In this document: positions 6,446-13,389 of the stretch, piece after piece
Position numbering within the stretch: the first letter of the stretch is position 1
Layout of the letters: each line of letters starts with the position of its first letter
Assembly (NCBI GenBank): GCA_018400335.1
Contig: JAGYMT010000016.1
Location: 1 to 13,389 of the forward strand
DNA length: 13,389 bases
Source of the DNA: Kiritimatiellia bacterium
Lineage (GTDB): Bacteria; Verrucomicrobiota; Kiritimatiellia; JAAZAB01
Reading direction: 5' to 3'
Translations under genes and position numbers: made by a program
Notes under the pieces: generated by a model
What the model was told of the DNA's origin: nothing
Seen by the model: only the letters and a program-made list of their open reading frames with translations
The model's database searches: none

Positions 6446-7849
6446 ATGTCAAAAACGCCGAACATCCTGCTCATCCACACCGAACATCACCGCGGCGACA
6501 GCCTCGGCTGCGCCGGCCACCCGGTCCTGTTGACCCCGAACATGGACAACATAGCCTACCAGGGCGCGCGGTTCACGCGCTTCTACTCCGCCTGTCCTTC
6601 CTGCATCGCAACGCGCCGCAGTATTCTCACGGGGCAGGACCCTCAGACGCACGGAATGGTCGGGTACAGGGACGGTCTGGAGTGGGACGGCGTGCCCACG
6701 CTGCCGGGAATTCTGCGCGAACACGGCTACCAGTCCGTCCATATAGGCCGGAGCATGCACCAGCATCCGCCGCGAAAAGGCTACGGCTTCGAATCAATGG
6801 AGCTGACCCTGGATTACTTAACCTGGCTGAGGGACACCCATCCGCGCCACGGCATTAACGAATGGTTTGGCGGCGGTGTGATGCATAACGACTGGACCGT
6901 CCATCCGTGGCACCTGGATGAGGATTTGCACCAGACCAACTGGACCATCGAGCGCGCACTGCGCTTCATGCAGAACCGCGATCCGTCCCGCCCGTTCTTC
7001 CTCTCGCTGGGCTTCATCTCCGCCCACCCGCCGTTCCAGCCGCCGCCGTTTTACTTCGAGCGCTACCTGCGCACCGGTGTGCCGGACCCCTTCATCGGCG
7101 ACTGGGCACAGCCGCCCGCTCCGGAAGAACTGGGCAATGAAGAATATGTCTGTGCGAACAGAATCAATCTTCCGCAAGAGGCGCTGCTCTGCATGCGCGC
7201 CGCCTATTACGGCCTTCTCAACCACGTGGACGATCAGTTGCGCCGCCTCATCAATCCGGTACAGGGAATCAGGCATCGCGACGACACGATCATAATTTTC
7301 ACAAGCGACCATGGCGAAATGCTGGGCGACCATTACCGGTTCCGCAAGTCGCTCGCTTATGAAGGGTCGGCCCGCGTGCCGTTCCTTCTGAGCGCCCCTC
7401 TGCGCTTTAGGGCGAACAGGATGCACGTGGTTGATGCCCCGGCGACGCACGCTGATATCATGCCGACCCTGCTGGACATGCTTGGCATCGAGATCCCGGC
7501 GAGCGTGGACGGCCTGAGCCTTTACCCGCATCTGCGCGGCGAGACTCCGGCGGAATGGCGGGAATGCCTCCATATCGAGCATTCTCCCTTCCACCAGTGC
7601 CTTACGGACGGGCGCGAGAAATACATATGGCGGCCTCATGACGGACGAGAACAGCTTTTCGATATGGACGCGGATCCGCATGAGCTTCATGATCTGGCGC
7701 CGGACCCTGCTGCCGCCGATCGGCTGGCGCTGTGGCGCGAACGCCTCATCGCGAAACTCCGCGCGCGCCCCGAGGGGTTCGTCAAGGACGGACAGCTTGT
7801 AAAAGGCAGGCCTTACAGCGCTTTGATTCCATCCACTCCCTGTGCATGA
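6446..7849 (+). CDS. Sulfatase (alkaline-phosphatase superfamily), cytoplasmic, C-x-A-x-R type
   Basis: The product has 467 residues with no signal peptide. The N-terminus KTPNILLIHTEHHRGDSLG and the block HPVLLTPNMD (25-34) are typical of type I sulfatases. The formylglycine site is Cys53 in PSCIATRRSILTG: Cys and Arg57 are present, but the usual proline two residues after Cys is Ala55. The second metal site TSDHGEMLGDH (286-296) is intact with Asp288 and His289, followed by FRKSLAYEGSARVP. In the first metal site the common TDQ is TEH (Glu13). Such enzymes hydrolyse sulfate esters after Cys is converted to formylglycine. The substrate cannot be read from the sequence. No transporter or glycosidase neighbours are seen, so it stands alone. 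The start fits the family but lacks a ribosome-binding site, consistent with leaderless initiation. Confidence 0.9.
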   Translation: MSKTPNILLIHTEHHRGDSLGCAGHPVLLTPNMDNIAYQGARFTRFYSACPSCIATRRSILTGQDPQTHGMVGYRDGLEWDGVPTLPGILREHGYQSVHIGRSMHQHPPRKGYGFESMELTLDYLTWLRDTHPRHGINEWFGGGVMHNDWTVHPWHLDEDLHQTNWTIERALRFMQNRDPSRPFFLSLGFISAHPPFQPPPFYFERYLRTGVPDPFIGDWAQPPAPEELGNEEYVCANRINLPQEALLCMRAAYYGLLNHVDDQLRRLINPVQGIRHRDDTIIIFTSDHGEMLGDHYRFRKSLAYEGSARVPFLLSAPLRFRANRMHVVDAPATHADIMPTLLDMLGIEIPASVDGLSLYPHLRGETPAEWRECLHIEHSPFHQCLTDGREKYIWRPHDGREQLFDMDADPHELHDLAPDPAAADRLALWRERLIAKLRARPEGFVKDGQLVKGRPYSALIPSTPCA

Positions 7850-7893
7850 GTCAGATCACGTGCAGCGGATGCGGAAACATGATCTTCAGATGC

Positions 7894-8340
7894 CTATTCC
7901 GTCGCGAGATCAGCCTCGGAAGGATCAGCCTCGGAAGCCAGGTGGGTGAGAAATGCCTGGGCTGTAGAAACGTGAGACGTGGTGGTGCCGTTGGTATCAG
8001 CTCCCCCGGTGGAGTCCGAAGAGTAGAATACCGATGAAACATTTATGATCTGGACAACCGGCGTGTCGGAGGGTTCGTAAAGGCTGGTGTAGACCACCTC
8101 CGAACCGGTCCTGTGGCTCAGTGTGCCCCATTCTTCGGTGCCGAGCGACCACGTGTACCTGTATCCCCCGTGCGCGGTGAGCGCGACCGACTGGTGCTTG
8201 TTCAGCACTCCGGAATCCGGCGTGATGTAGATATCCGTGTCCGCCGAGTCAACCTCGCACCCGGTGAAAGCCGCAAGTGCAACCAGCCCCGCAACCCCCA
8301 ATATAAATTGCGCTTTGAGATGCATAATATTAAATACCAT
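7894..8340 (-). CDS. Small Ig-like lipoprotein, hypothetical
   Basis: The product has 148 residues from the ATG at 8340; an alternative start is at 8325, and neither has a clear ribosome-binding site. Residues about 9-27 form a signal peptide ending in FTGC (Cys28), a lipobox. The mature part begins VDSADTDIYITPDSGVL, continues through SVALTAHGG and YRYTWSLGTEEWGTLS, and looks like a single bacterial Ig-like beta-sandwich. The C-terminus is Ser/Thr/Gly-rich, then ends in SEADPSEAD, produced by a 15-bp tandem repeat. I recall similar short lipoproteins from Kiritimatiellota/Lentisphaerota genomes, but no function is known. The gene converges on the sulfatase with a 44-bp gap and follows the GT-C gene on the same strand after about 108 bp. 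Confidence 0.7.
   Translation of the reverse strand: MVFNIMHLKAQFILGVAGLVALAAFTGCEVDSADTDIYITPDSGVLNKHQSVALTAHGGYRYTWSLGTEEWGTLSHRTGSEVVYTSLYEPSDTPVVQIINVSSVFYSSDSTGGADTNGTTTSHVSTAQAFLTHLASEADPSEADLATE
7908..7937. repeat. 15-bp perfect tandem repeat in the lipoprotein gene
   Basis: The unit GATCAGCCTCGGAAG occurs twice back to back (7908-7922, 7923-7937). It adds exactly five codons, giving SEADP-SEAD near the C-terminus. This looks like a recent slippage duplication tolerated in a flexible tail. Confidence 0.85.
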
Positions 8341-8376
8341 AGCGCACCGGCGTCTGCCTGTCCAGACAGAAATTCC

Positions 8377-8407
8377 ATTATTTTTCAAACACAACAGACC
8401 AAAGCAA
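8377..8407 (-). promoter_or_regulatory. Weak candidate promoter of the lipoprotein gene
   Basis: On the minus strand TTGCTT (8402-8407) and AATAAT (8377-8382) are separated by 19 bp in the only AT-rich part of the gap upstream of the lipoprotein gene. The spacing is longer than ideal. A short inverted repeat CTGTC-CA-GACAG (about 8357-8368) lies just downstream, where an operator could sit. A transcript would have a leader of about 30 bases. Confidence 0.25.
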
Positions 8408-8448
8408 CCGAAAGAGAATACGATGTGCCCATGCAACTGAGCCACAGG

Positions 8449-10863
8449 CTATTCGGTGAATCCGTCCGGCATTAACAGGTTGTCACTTACCGGCGAAAGC
8501 GCAAGCTCATCCGTGATGAACTCGCCTTCTCCCTCCAGGTGCACGAGCATATAGAGCAGACTGTCCCGGGATTGAACATTAAACCGGTATTGGAATGACG
8601 CGCGCCCGTCCGTTCCCGTGGAGAGCTGCTGTTCAACGATCGTTCTCGATCCTTCGCGTAATGCAACCACGGGCCGTGCGCCGCCGATAATCCTGCCTTG
8701 AAGCGAAAAGGCCATCTGCCCGCCGCCGAAGGCCCTCGGCGGCCATAGTGTCGCCCATTGCCAGCCGCGCTCCTCATCCCAATCATTCCGGTCCAGCAGC
8801 GGCTGGGAAATCGTGTCATTTTCGTGCACGGCATTCCTTCGTTCGGTGGTTATTCGCAGGGGGTTATCCGCGTCGCGGCCCCGGTCGAAACGATCCGTCA
8901 GGAAGTTGGATATGGTGAACAGCCGCACGGAGCCGGTTTCCCTTCGGGGCTGAATGCGCACCGCGGCGAGATCAAAGTCCGCGATCCCGCGCGCGGCGGC
9001 GGCGCGGTGATGGGGCATTTCGTTCGATGGCCGACCGGCCGCGCTAAACTGCGCCGCGAGGAGCGTCGCGAGCAGAAGCCCTATCAGCCACGGCGTAAGC
9101 CGGCTGGTCTTCCTGTTTCGGAAAACGAGGATGGCATGGACGAGTGCCGCGGCAAAGATGAAGTTCGGCCCCGGCCAGGGCAGGCGCCAGCCCCACAGGG
9201 CCGGGAGGACAATCGGAGTGCAGTTGTATGGCTCGACGAAGCTCGGGCCCAGCCGCGGCAGGATAGCGAGCTCCAGAATGCAAAGTCCGGCGGACACCAG
9301 CCCGAGCAGTATAAGCCACCAGCGCTCGATCCCCGACGCGCGCCCCCAATACAAGGCCAGGGCCGGGATGAGCAGCGGCATCACGGATACGAGAAATCTC
9401 CCCGGCACGCACGCCCCCCCTCCGTAGTTGCCGCCGGAGCAGGTGGCGATCCACGTGGTGAGGAAGAGCGCCGCCGTCCCGATGAGCAGCGGGCGCTGTT
9501 CCCTGTTCAGTCGCCAGCCGAGCAATCCGCACGGCACCAGCAGGACCGCAAGCGGAAAGACGTCCGCCAGCCCGCCCGGGTTTGTGAAGGTGCGGATGAT
9601 TCCCGCGGGGTACTCCATGAACAGCGAGCCGACACCGTGCGATAAACCGTCCTCAAAGAACACCAGCTGGAAATGGCGATACATGAGCAGCCCGGCGCCC
9701 GACAAGGCGGCGAACACGACAAGCCGCGCGACCTTGTTTTTCCAATGCTCCTTAATCAACAGGCCGTGCAGGATGTACAACGCGGCGCCGAGCAGGGCCA
9801 TGGGCAGGAAACGCAGTTGCGCCCACGGCAGCGCAGACACGATGGCTGCCGCGCCGATGGCCGAGGGAAAAAAGCGCCGTTCCTGCGCGAAGATCGCCGC
9901 CGTGAGCCACAACACGAGGGTTGCTCCAAGCATTTCCGGCAGGAAGCGCGAGGCGTAGACCGCGTTGTACAGGCCGACGGCATACAGCAGGATGACTACC
10001 AGCGATGCGCGTGAGCCCGCTCCGGCCATGCCGCACAGGATATACATCCCGGCAATGGCGAGGCCCGCGGTCAGGCACAGTACGAGATGCCGCGCCCAAT
10101 CGCCGTGCGGCACGGTCCAGGCCGAGAGGAAAGCGAGCCCGGGCGCATGGTAGCTGTACCAGCGGTTCCCGCGCGATCTCGGGCTCACGTGAAGGCGATC
10201 CGCCAGCAGGTCGTTCGCGATGTAATCGTCGCAGCGGTCGCCGAGGCTCGCCTCATACTGGTTCCTGATGTCCAGATCTCCATCCTGGTGCAGGCTGACC
10301 GCCTGAATCATGTAATGGCCCTCGTCACCAGATACCAGCCCGCTCCAGCGGGTGTGTGCCATGCCCGTGAGCCAGAAGGCCGCCGAGAAGACGATCCCGA
10401 GCAGAGCTGTGCGGCCCGGGCTGAATGAAGATGTGTCGCGCGATGTCCACCTGCCCGCGACACGCGCCAGGGAAAAGGAAACCGCCAGGACGGGAAGATA
10501 GAAAAGCGCGTTTGCCGCGATGCCGGGTGGAAGGACATCCTTCAAAAGCAGCGCCGAGAACACAAAAGCCGTGAGCAGCAGCGGGGAGAGATAGCGCACG
10601 CGCCGGCGCTGATCGGGTTCGAGGCGGCGGCCCAGGCGAAGGATGAGCGTCCATAACAGAAACGTGCCCGCCGCGTTCAGTCCCGCCAGAGCCCAGTGCC
10701 GGCGCAGGAGGAATCCGGATGCCCAGAGTATCCATGGCTCATGGCCGGGAGGCGCGAGCCTGACCGACATGGGCCAGATCGAAGCGGACAGGATGAGCCA
10801 GAACGCGGGCCACAAAATACAGCCTGCTGCTATCGCGCGGAAAATATTGGTTGGCGCGGACAT
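8449..10863 (-). CDS. GT-C-type integral membrane glycosyltransferase with C-terminal extracytoplasmic domain
   Basis: The product has 804 residues. Residues about 8-605 contain many hydrophobic membrane segments. The large loop after about residue 172 has the acidic pair Asp180-Glu181 in SGDEGHYMIQAVSLHQDGDLDIRN-type sequence, the hallmark of ArnT/PMT-like GT-C enzymes, which use polyprenyl-phosphate sugars on the outer face of the membrane. Another loop carries CSGGNYGGGACVPGRF, typical of this group. Residues about 608-804 are soluble and end in a probable beta-sandwich (MAFSLQGRI, ASFQYRFNV, ITDELALSPV). The start overlaps the stop of the DUF212 gene by one base (TGATG), so it is translated from the same mRNA as the sugar-phosphate transferase upstream. 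Acceptor and sugar are unknown. Membrane character and the DE motif are directly visible; the enzyme class is inferred from them. Confidence 0.75.
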   Translation of the reverse strand: MSAPTNIFRAIAAGCILWPAFWLILSASIWPMSVRLAPPGHEPWILWASGFLLRRHWALAGLNAAGTFLLWTLILRLGRRLEPDQRRRVRYLSPLLLTAFVFSALLLKDVLPPGIAANALFYLPVLAVSFSLARVAGRWTSRDTSSFSPGRTALLGIVFSAAFWLTGMAHTRWSGLVSGDEGHYMIQAVSLHQDGDLDIRNQYEASLGDRCDDYIANDLLADRLHVSPRSRGNRWYSYHAPGLAFLSAWTVPHGDWARHLVLCLTAGLAIAGMYILCGMAGAGSRASLVVILLYAVGLYNAVYASRFLPEMLGATLVLWLTAAIFAQERRFFPSAIGAAAIVSALPWAQLRFLPMALLGAALYILHGLLIKEHWKNKVARLVVFAALSGAGLLMYRHFQLVFFEDGLSHGVGSLFMEYPAGIIRTFTNPGGLADVFPLAVLLVPCGLLGWRLNREQRPLLIGTAALFLTTWIATCSGGNYGGGACVPGRFLVSVMPLLIPALALYWGRASGIERWWLILLGLVSAGLCILELAILPRLGPSFVEPYNCTPIVLPALWGWRLPWPGPNFIFAAALVHAILVFRNRKTSRLTPWLIGLLLATLLAAQFSAAGRPSNEMPHHRAAAARGIADFDLAAVRIQPRRETGSVRLFTISNFLTDRFDRGRDADNPLRITTERRNAVHENDTISQPLLDRNDWDEERGWQWATLWPPRAFGGGQMAFSLQGRIIGGARPVVALREGSRTIVEQQLSTGTDGRASFQYRFNVQSRDSLLYMLVHLEGEGEFITDELALSPVSDNLLMPDGFTE

Positions 10864-11327
10864 CAGATCGTAAGAGAGTGAACCAGTACAGCCGTTAAAA
10901 CGCCCATCACGGCGCCGAGGAAAACTTCAAGCTGGGTATGGCCGAGAAGCTCCGCGAGCTTCTGCTCGGAAAAATGACCATCCTTGAAAAGCTCGTCCAT
11001 CATCTGGTTCAGTATCCTGGCCTGCATTCCCGCTGCTCGTCGAAAACTCTGCGCATCGAACATCACGACGAGGGCGAAAGCCAGTGTCACCACGAACAGC
11101 AGGCTGCCGGTTCCCGCGCTCAGCGCCACGGACGTGACAAGCGCCGAGGCCATGCTGGAATGGGCGCTGGGCATGCCGCCGGTGCTCACGAGGTAGGCGA
11201 AGTCGATCTTCCGCGTCCGCGCAAAGAAGCAGATCATCTTGGTCATTTGCGCCAGGGTCCATCCAAAAACGGCCGCCCAGAATGTCGTGTTGTGCCACCA
11301 GCCTTGCCAGAATGGATCCGTATTCAT
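10863..11327 (-). CDS. Divergent PAP2 family (DUF212/YuiD-like) membrane protein
   Basis: The product has 154 residues, the normal length for the family. The conserved block STGGMPSAHSS (48-58) corresponds to the PAP2-type phosphatase motif. The second block, DAQSFRRAAGMQARILN (91-107), is recognisable, with Ser-Phe where Gly-Val is usual. ELLGHTQLEVFLGAVMG (126-142) closes the family pattern. Hydrophobic segments lie around 15-35, 58-70, 74-90 and 133-151. The start at 11327 was preferred over an in-frame ATG at 11363 because GGGGGAG lies just upstream and the earlier ATG is inside the neighbour. Biochemistry of the family is poorly known. Next to polyprenyl-sugar enzymes, a role with lipid-linked phosphates is reasonable inference. 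Confidence 0.85.
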   Translation of the reverse strand: MNTDPFWQGWWHNTTFWAAVFGWTLAQMTKMICFFARTRKIDFAYLVSTGGMPSAHSSMASALVTSVALSAGTGSLLFVVTLAFALVVMFDAQSFRRAAGMQARILNQMMDELFKDGHFSEQKLAELLGHTQLEVFLGAVMGVLTAVLVHSLTI

Positions 11328-11352
11328 AATCTCCCCCGGGGCGCGGGCCCCG

Positions 11353-12768
11353 TCAGTATGCATTCTTGTGCGAGAAAAAAGTCCTCATGATTATCTTGAA
11401 ATCGAATGCGAGCGACCAGTGCTCAAGATAGTAGAGGTCATACTTTATCCGCTCGCGGATATCGGTGTTTCCGCGCAACCCGTTGACCTGTGCCCAGCCC
11501 GTCATGCCGGGCTTGGACACGTGCCTCCACATGTAGCGATGAATATCTTCCTTGAACTGCTCGACGAAATGCGGTCTTTCCGGGCGCGGTCCCGCCAGAC
11601 TCATTTCGCCCTTCAGCACGTTCCATAGTTGGGGAAGCTCATCGAGGTTATTGCGCCTGAGGAAAGCGCCGACCCTCGTCCGGCGCGGGTCGTTTTCCAC
11701 CGTCCAGGCCGCCGCGCCGCCGGCCTCGGCATCCGGGCGCATCGTCCGGAACTTGATCAGCATGAACGGTCTGCCGTTCTCCCCGCAGCGCTCCTGCCGG
11801 TAGAAAACCTGTCCGGGCGAATCGCGGCGGATGAGGATTGCGACCGTAAGCATCAGCGGGGAGAAAATCAGAAGCCCGGCAAGCGCCCCGCAGACATCTT
11901 CCGCCCTTTTGATGATGCGGTTCCAGAAATTGTCGAGCGGCCAGCGGCTGACCCCGAGCAGCGGGATTTCGTCAATCATCTGCATGTCAACGCTCCCGGT
12001 CAGAACGTGGAACAGGTCCGGCACGAGGTTGAAGGCGATCAGCGATCGCTCGCAGAGGAGTATTATTCCAACAATTTTGTCGTGGCCGATTGCGGAATCC
12101 GCCACGATGAGCCTGTCGGCGATGCCGTCTTCAAGGAGCTGCTTTAGATCGTCCGGCGAGCCCATGATCATATCCGGCGGGACATCGGGATGCGGCGGAG
12201 CGGATTTGGTCTTGATAAAACCGACAACCCTGGATTTGAGGCGCGGCTCCTGGTCAATGGCGCGCTTCAGGTGCGCAGCGAGGTGGTCCGCCCCCATTAT
12301 CAGCACCCGGCTCACGACCGACCTGCCCCTCGCCAGCGCCAGCTCAGCCCGGAAGAGCATGTAGCGCTCGACCAGCACGAACAGCAGGACCGAGAAAGCT
12401 GAAATGAGGACGTAGATCCGGGAAAAAGGCGGATCGGTGCGAATGGCGAAAGCCATGGCCAGGGCCATTATCATGCCGAGCGCGCACGCGTGGATGAGGC
12501 GCGGGATCTTGTCGCCGAACGTGCCAACTTGCGGGCGCTGGTAGAGCTTGAGCGCCTGGAATATAAAGAGGAACAGGAGCGTCGCCAGCCCGGCGCCCTT
12601 GCCGTAGCTTGCGTACAGGTTCGGCGGCAGGCTGTCGTGGAAGATGGGCACCAGGCCGCTGTCGAAGCGGAACCACACCGCGGCCATGAAGCCGGCGAAA
12701 ATGAAAACGGCATCGCCCGCGATAGCCGCGCAGCTCGTAAGAACGTCCGATGTATCCTTGTTTCTCAT
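11353..12768 (-). CDS. Polyprenyl-phosphate sugar-1-phosphate transferase (WcaJ/PssY-like)
   Basis: The product has 471 residues, full length for the large membrane phosphoglycosyltransferases that start exopolysaccharide or O-antigen repeat units by moving a sugar-1-phosphate onto undecaprenyl phosphate. The N-terminal half has four hydrophobic segments (about 12-33, 58-74, 92-109, 117-135) and then a Rossmann-like CoA-binding-type region (RVLIMGADHLAAHLKRAI, about 154-171). The catalytic domain has a membrane helix at about 291-313, KFRTMRPDAE (339-348), LDELPQLWNVLKGEMSLAGP (375-394) with the Asp376-Glu377 dyad, and KPGMTGWAQVNGLRG (419-433). Which sugar it transfers cannot be told. The ATG overlaps the stop of the DJ-1 gene (ATGA), and the DUF212 gene follows after a short gap. 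Confidence 0.93.
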   Translation of the reverse strand: MRNKDTSDVLTSCAAIAGDAVFIFAGFMAAVWFRFDSGLVPIFHDSLPPNLYASYGKGAGLATLLFLFIFQALKLYQRPQVGTFGDKIPRLIHACALGMIMALAMAFAIRTDPPFSRIYVLISAFSVLLFVLVERYMLFRAELALARGRSVVSRVLIMGADHLAAHLKRAIDQEPRLKSRVVGFIKTKSAPPHPDVPPDMIMGSPDDLKQLLEDGIADRLIVADSAIGHDKIVGIILLCERSLIAFNLVPDLFHVLTGSVDMQMIDEIPLLGVSRWPLDNFWNRIIKRAEDVCGALAGLLIFSPLMLTVAILIRRDSPGQVFYRQERCGENGRPFMLIKFRTMRPDAEAGGAAAWTVENDPRRTRVGAFLRRNNLDELPQLWNVLKGEMSLAGPRPERPHFVEQFKEDIHRYMWRHVSKPGMTGWAQVNGLRGNTDIRERIKYDLYYLEHWSLAFDFKIIMRTFFSHKNAY

Positions 12769-13313
12769 TTTCGTACGGTGAGCATACCGTCCGCCACGGA
12801 TTGGGCTTTTGCGGGGTCGCGCGTCTCAATCAGCGCGAGGGCGAACTCAAAAGATGTGCCGGCGGCCCGGCTGGTGACGAGGTTCCCGTCAACAACGACC
12901 CTGCCTTCCGCCCGCGCGCCGCTCCTGATGCGGCTCTCGATGCCCGGGTAACAAGTGAATTTTCGGCCGTCCAGCACTCCGGCGGCATCAAGTACCAGCG
13001 GCGCGGCACAGATCGCACCGACGAGCCTGCCCGCGGCCATGAACTCCTTCACGGCGCCGATCACACGAGCGTCCTGACATAGCGCGGCGGCGCCCTCCCC
13101 GCCGCCGGGCAGGACAAGAACGTCGAATGATGACGGATCAGTGCCGCTCCATTCGGCATCGGGAATAAGTTGCACACCGCGCGAGGCTTTCACCGGTCCC
13201 GGCCGCAGTCCGGCGGCGGTCACTTCCCAGCCCGCGCGGCGAAGCGTGTCAATCGCTATGACGGCCTCCATCTCCTCCACGCCGTCGGCCAGCGGAATGA
13301 GCACTCGTGTCAT
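12765..13313 (-). CDS. DJ-1/PfpI family protein
   Basis: The product has 182 residues, the usual length of the DJ-1 subfamily. The start has GGAGGA seven bases upstream. Family landmarks are LADGVEEMEAVIAIDTLRRA (about 8-27) with the conserved acidic residue Glu16, VLPGGGEGA (67-75), and AICAAPLVL (100-108) with the nucleophile Cys102. The strong match to the DJ-1/YajL branch rather than protease-like PfpI suggests a glyoxalase or redox-stress role, but activities in this family differ and cannot be assigned by sequence. It is the first visible gene of the glycan operon and its stop overlaps the start of the sugar-phosphate transferase gene. The promoter would lie in or beyond the right edge. 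Confidence 0.9.
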   Translation of the reverse strand: MTRVLIPLADGVEEMEAVIAIDTLRRAGWEVTAAGLRPGPVKASRGVQLIPDAEWSGTDPSSFDVLVLPGGGEGAAALCQDARVIGAVKEFMAAGRLVGAICAAPLVLDAAGVLDGRKFTCYPGIESRIRSGARAEGRVVVDGNLVTSRAAGTSFEFALALIETRDPAKAQSVADGMLTVRK

Positions 13314-13353
13314 GATCTGTCCTCCATGGGTAACCTTTGCTTCTCCCTGCTTG

Positions 13354-13387
13354 CGCCTGCCTGAGCAAGTACGCTCGCAGTCAGGCG
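13354..13387. repeat. Imperfect inverted repeat upstream of the DJ-1 gene
   Basis: Outer arms CGCCTG and CAGGCG are perfect. Inner CTG/CAG and AGC/GCT pairs extend the stem with one mismatch and a two-base bulge around an AAGTAC loop. It could be a terminator hairpin of a gene beyond the window, an intergenic palindrome, or an operator. No T run follows on the visible side. Confidence 0.35.
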
Positions 13388-13389
13388 TA

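Noticed and set aside
6818..7690. A 290-codon open frame on the minus strand
   Set aside because: It is antisense to the sulfatase gene, whose motifs are unambiguous.
7850..8037. A short plus-strand frame after the sulfatase with a TCSGCGN zinc-ribbon-like start
   Set aside because: It overlaps the lipoprotein gene in antisense, has only one CxxC, and has no ribosome-binding site.
8758..9645. A 295-codon open frame on the plus strand
   Set aside because: It is antisense to the GT-C gene, rich in Arg, Gln, Pro and Gly, and has no recognisable motif.

Overview
The window looks like a chromosomal segment of a GC-rich, Gram-negative-type bacterium: it has lipoproteins with lipoboxes, sigma70-like promoter elements, and mostly AGGAGG-type ribosome-binding sites. 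Four features recall the PVC group, Kiritimatiellota/Lentisphaerota in particular: a signal-less sulfatase, a Cache-SpoIIE phosphatase, a small Ig-like lipoprotein and a REP-type transposase carrying palindromes inside its gene. That placement rests on family resemblance only and is low to moderate confidence.

Region 1 (1-4008, minus strand) is one tightly packed operon. In transcription order it holds a homocysteine S-methyltransferase family enzyme, a secreted DUF3047 protein, an orphan NMT1/THI5-like substrate-binding lipoprotein, and a membrane Cache-HAMP-SpoIIE (RsbU-type) phosphatase cut by the left window edge. Two of the three junctions are 4-bp ATGA overlaps, which implies translational coupling. 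The binding lipoprotein has no permease or ATPase in view, so it may feed a signal to the phosphatase. That is inference.

Region 2 (4009-5495) is the most unusual part. A plus-strand gene (4362-5405) encodes a REP-associated tyrosine transposase (RAYT, HUH/Y1 type). Its C-terminal ~150 residues look like a DprA-type (SLOG/Rossmann) domain fused in frame. The same gene carries a cluster of REP-like palindromes (4557-4651), in both orientations, read through as protein just before the HUH motif. A possible promoter lies at 4180-4209.

Region 3 (5496-8340) holds lipB (octanoyltransferase, minus) divergent from a sulfatase (plus). The sulfatase promoter sits so close to its ATG that the mRNA should be leaderless, and its active-site signature is C-x-A-x-R rather than C-x-P-x-R. 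A small lipoprotein gene (minus) converges on the sulfatase and has a 15-bp tandem duplication near its 3' end.

Region 4 (8449-13313, minus strand) is a second overlapping operon: DJ-1/PfpI protein, polyprenyl-phosphate sugar-1-phosphate transferase (WcaJ-like), divergent PAP2 (DUF212) membrane protein, and a large GT-C-type membrane glycosyltransferase. The last three together suggest a surface-glycan step on a polyprenyl carrier. No rRNA, tRNA, CRISPR array or complete insertion sequence was recognised.
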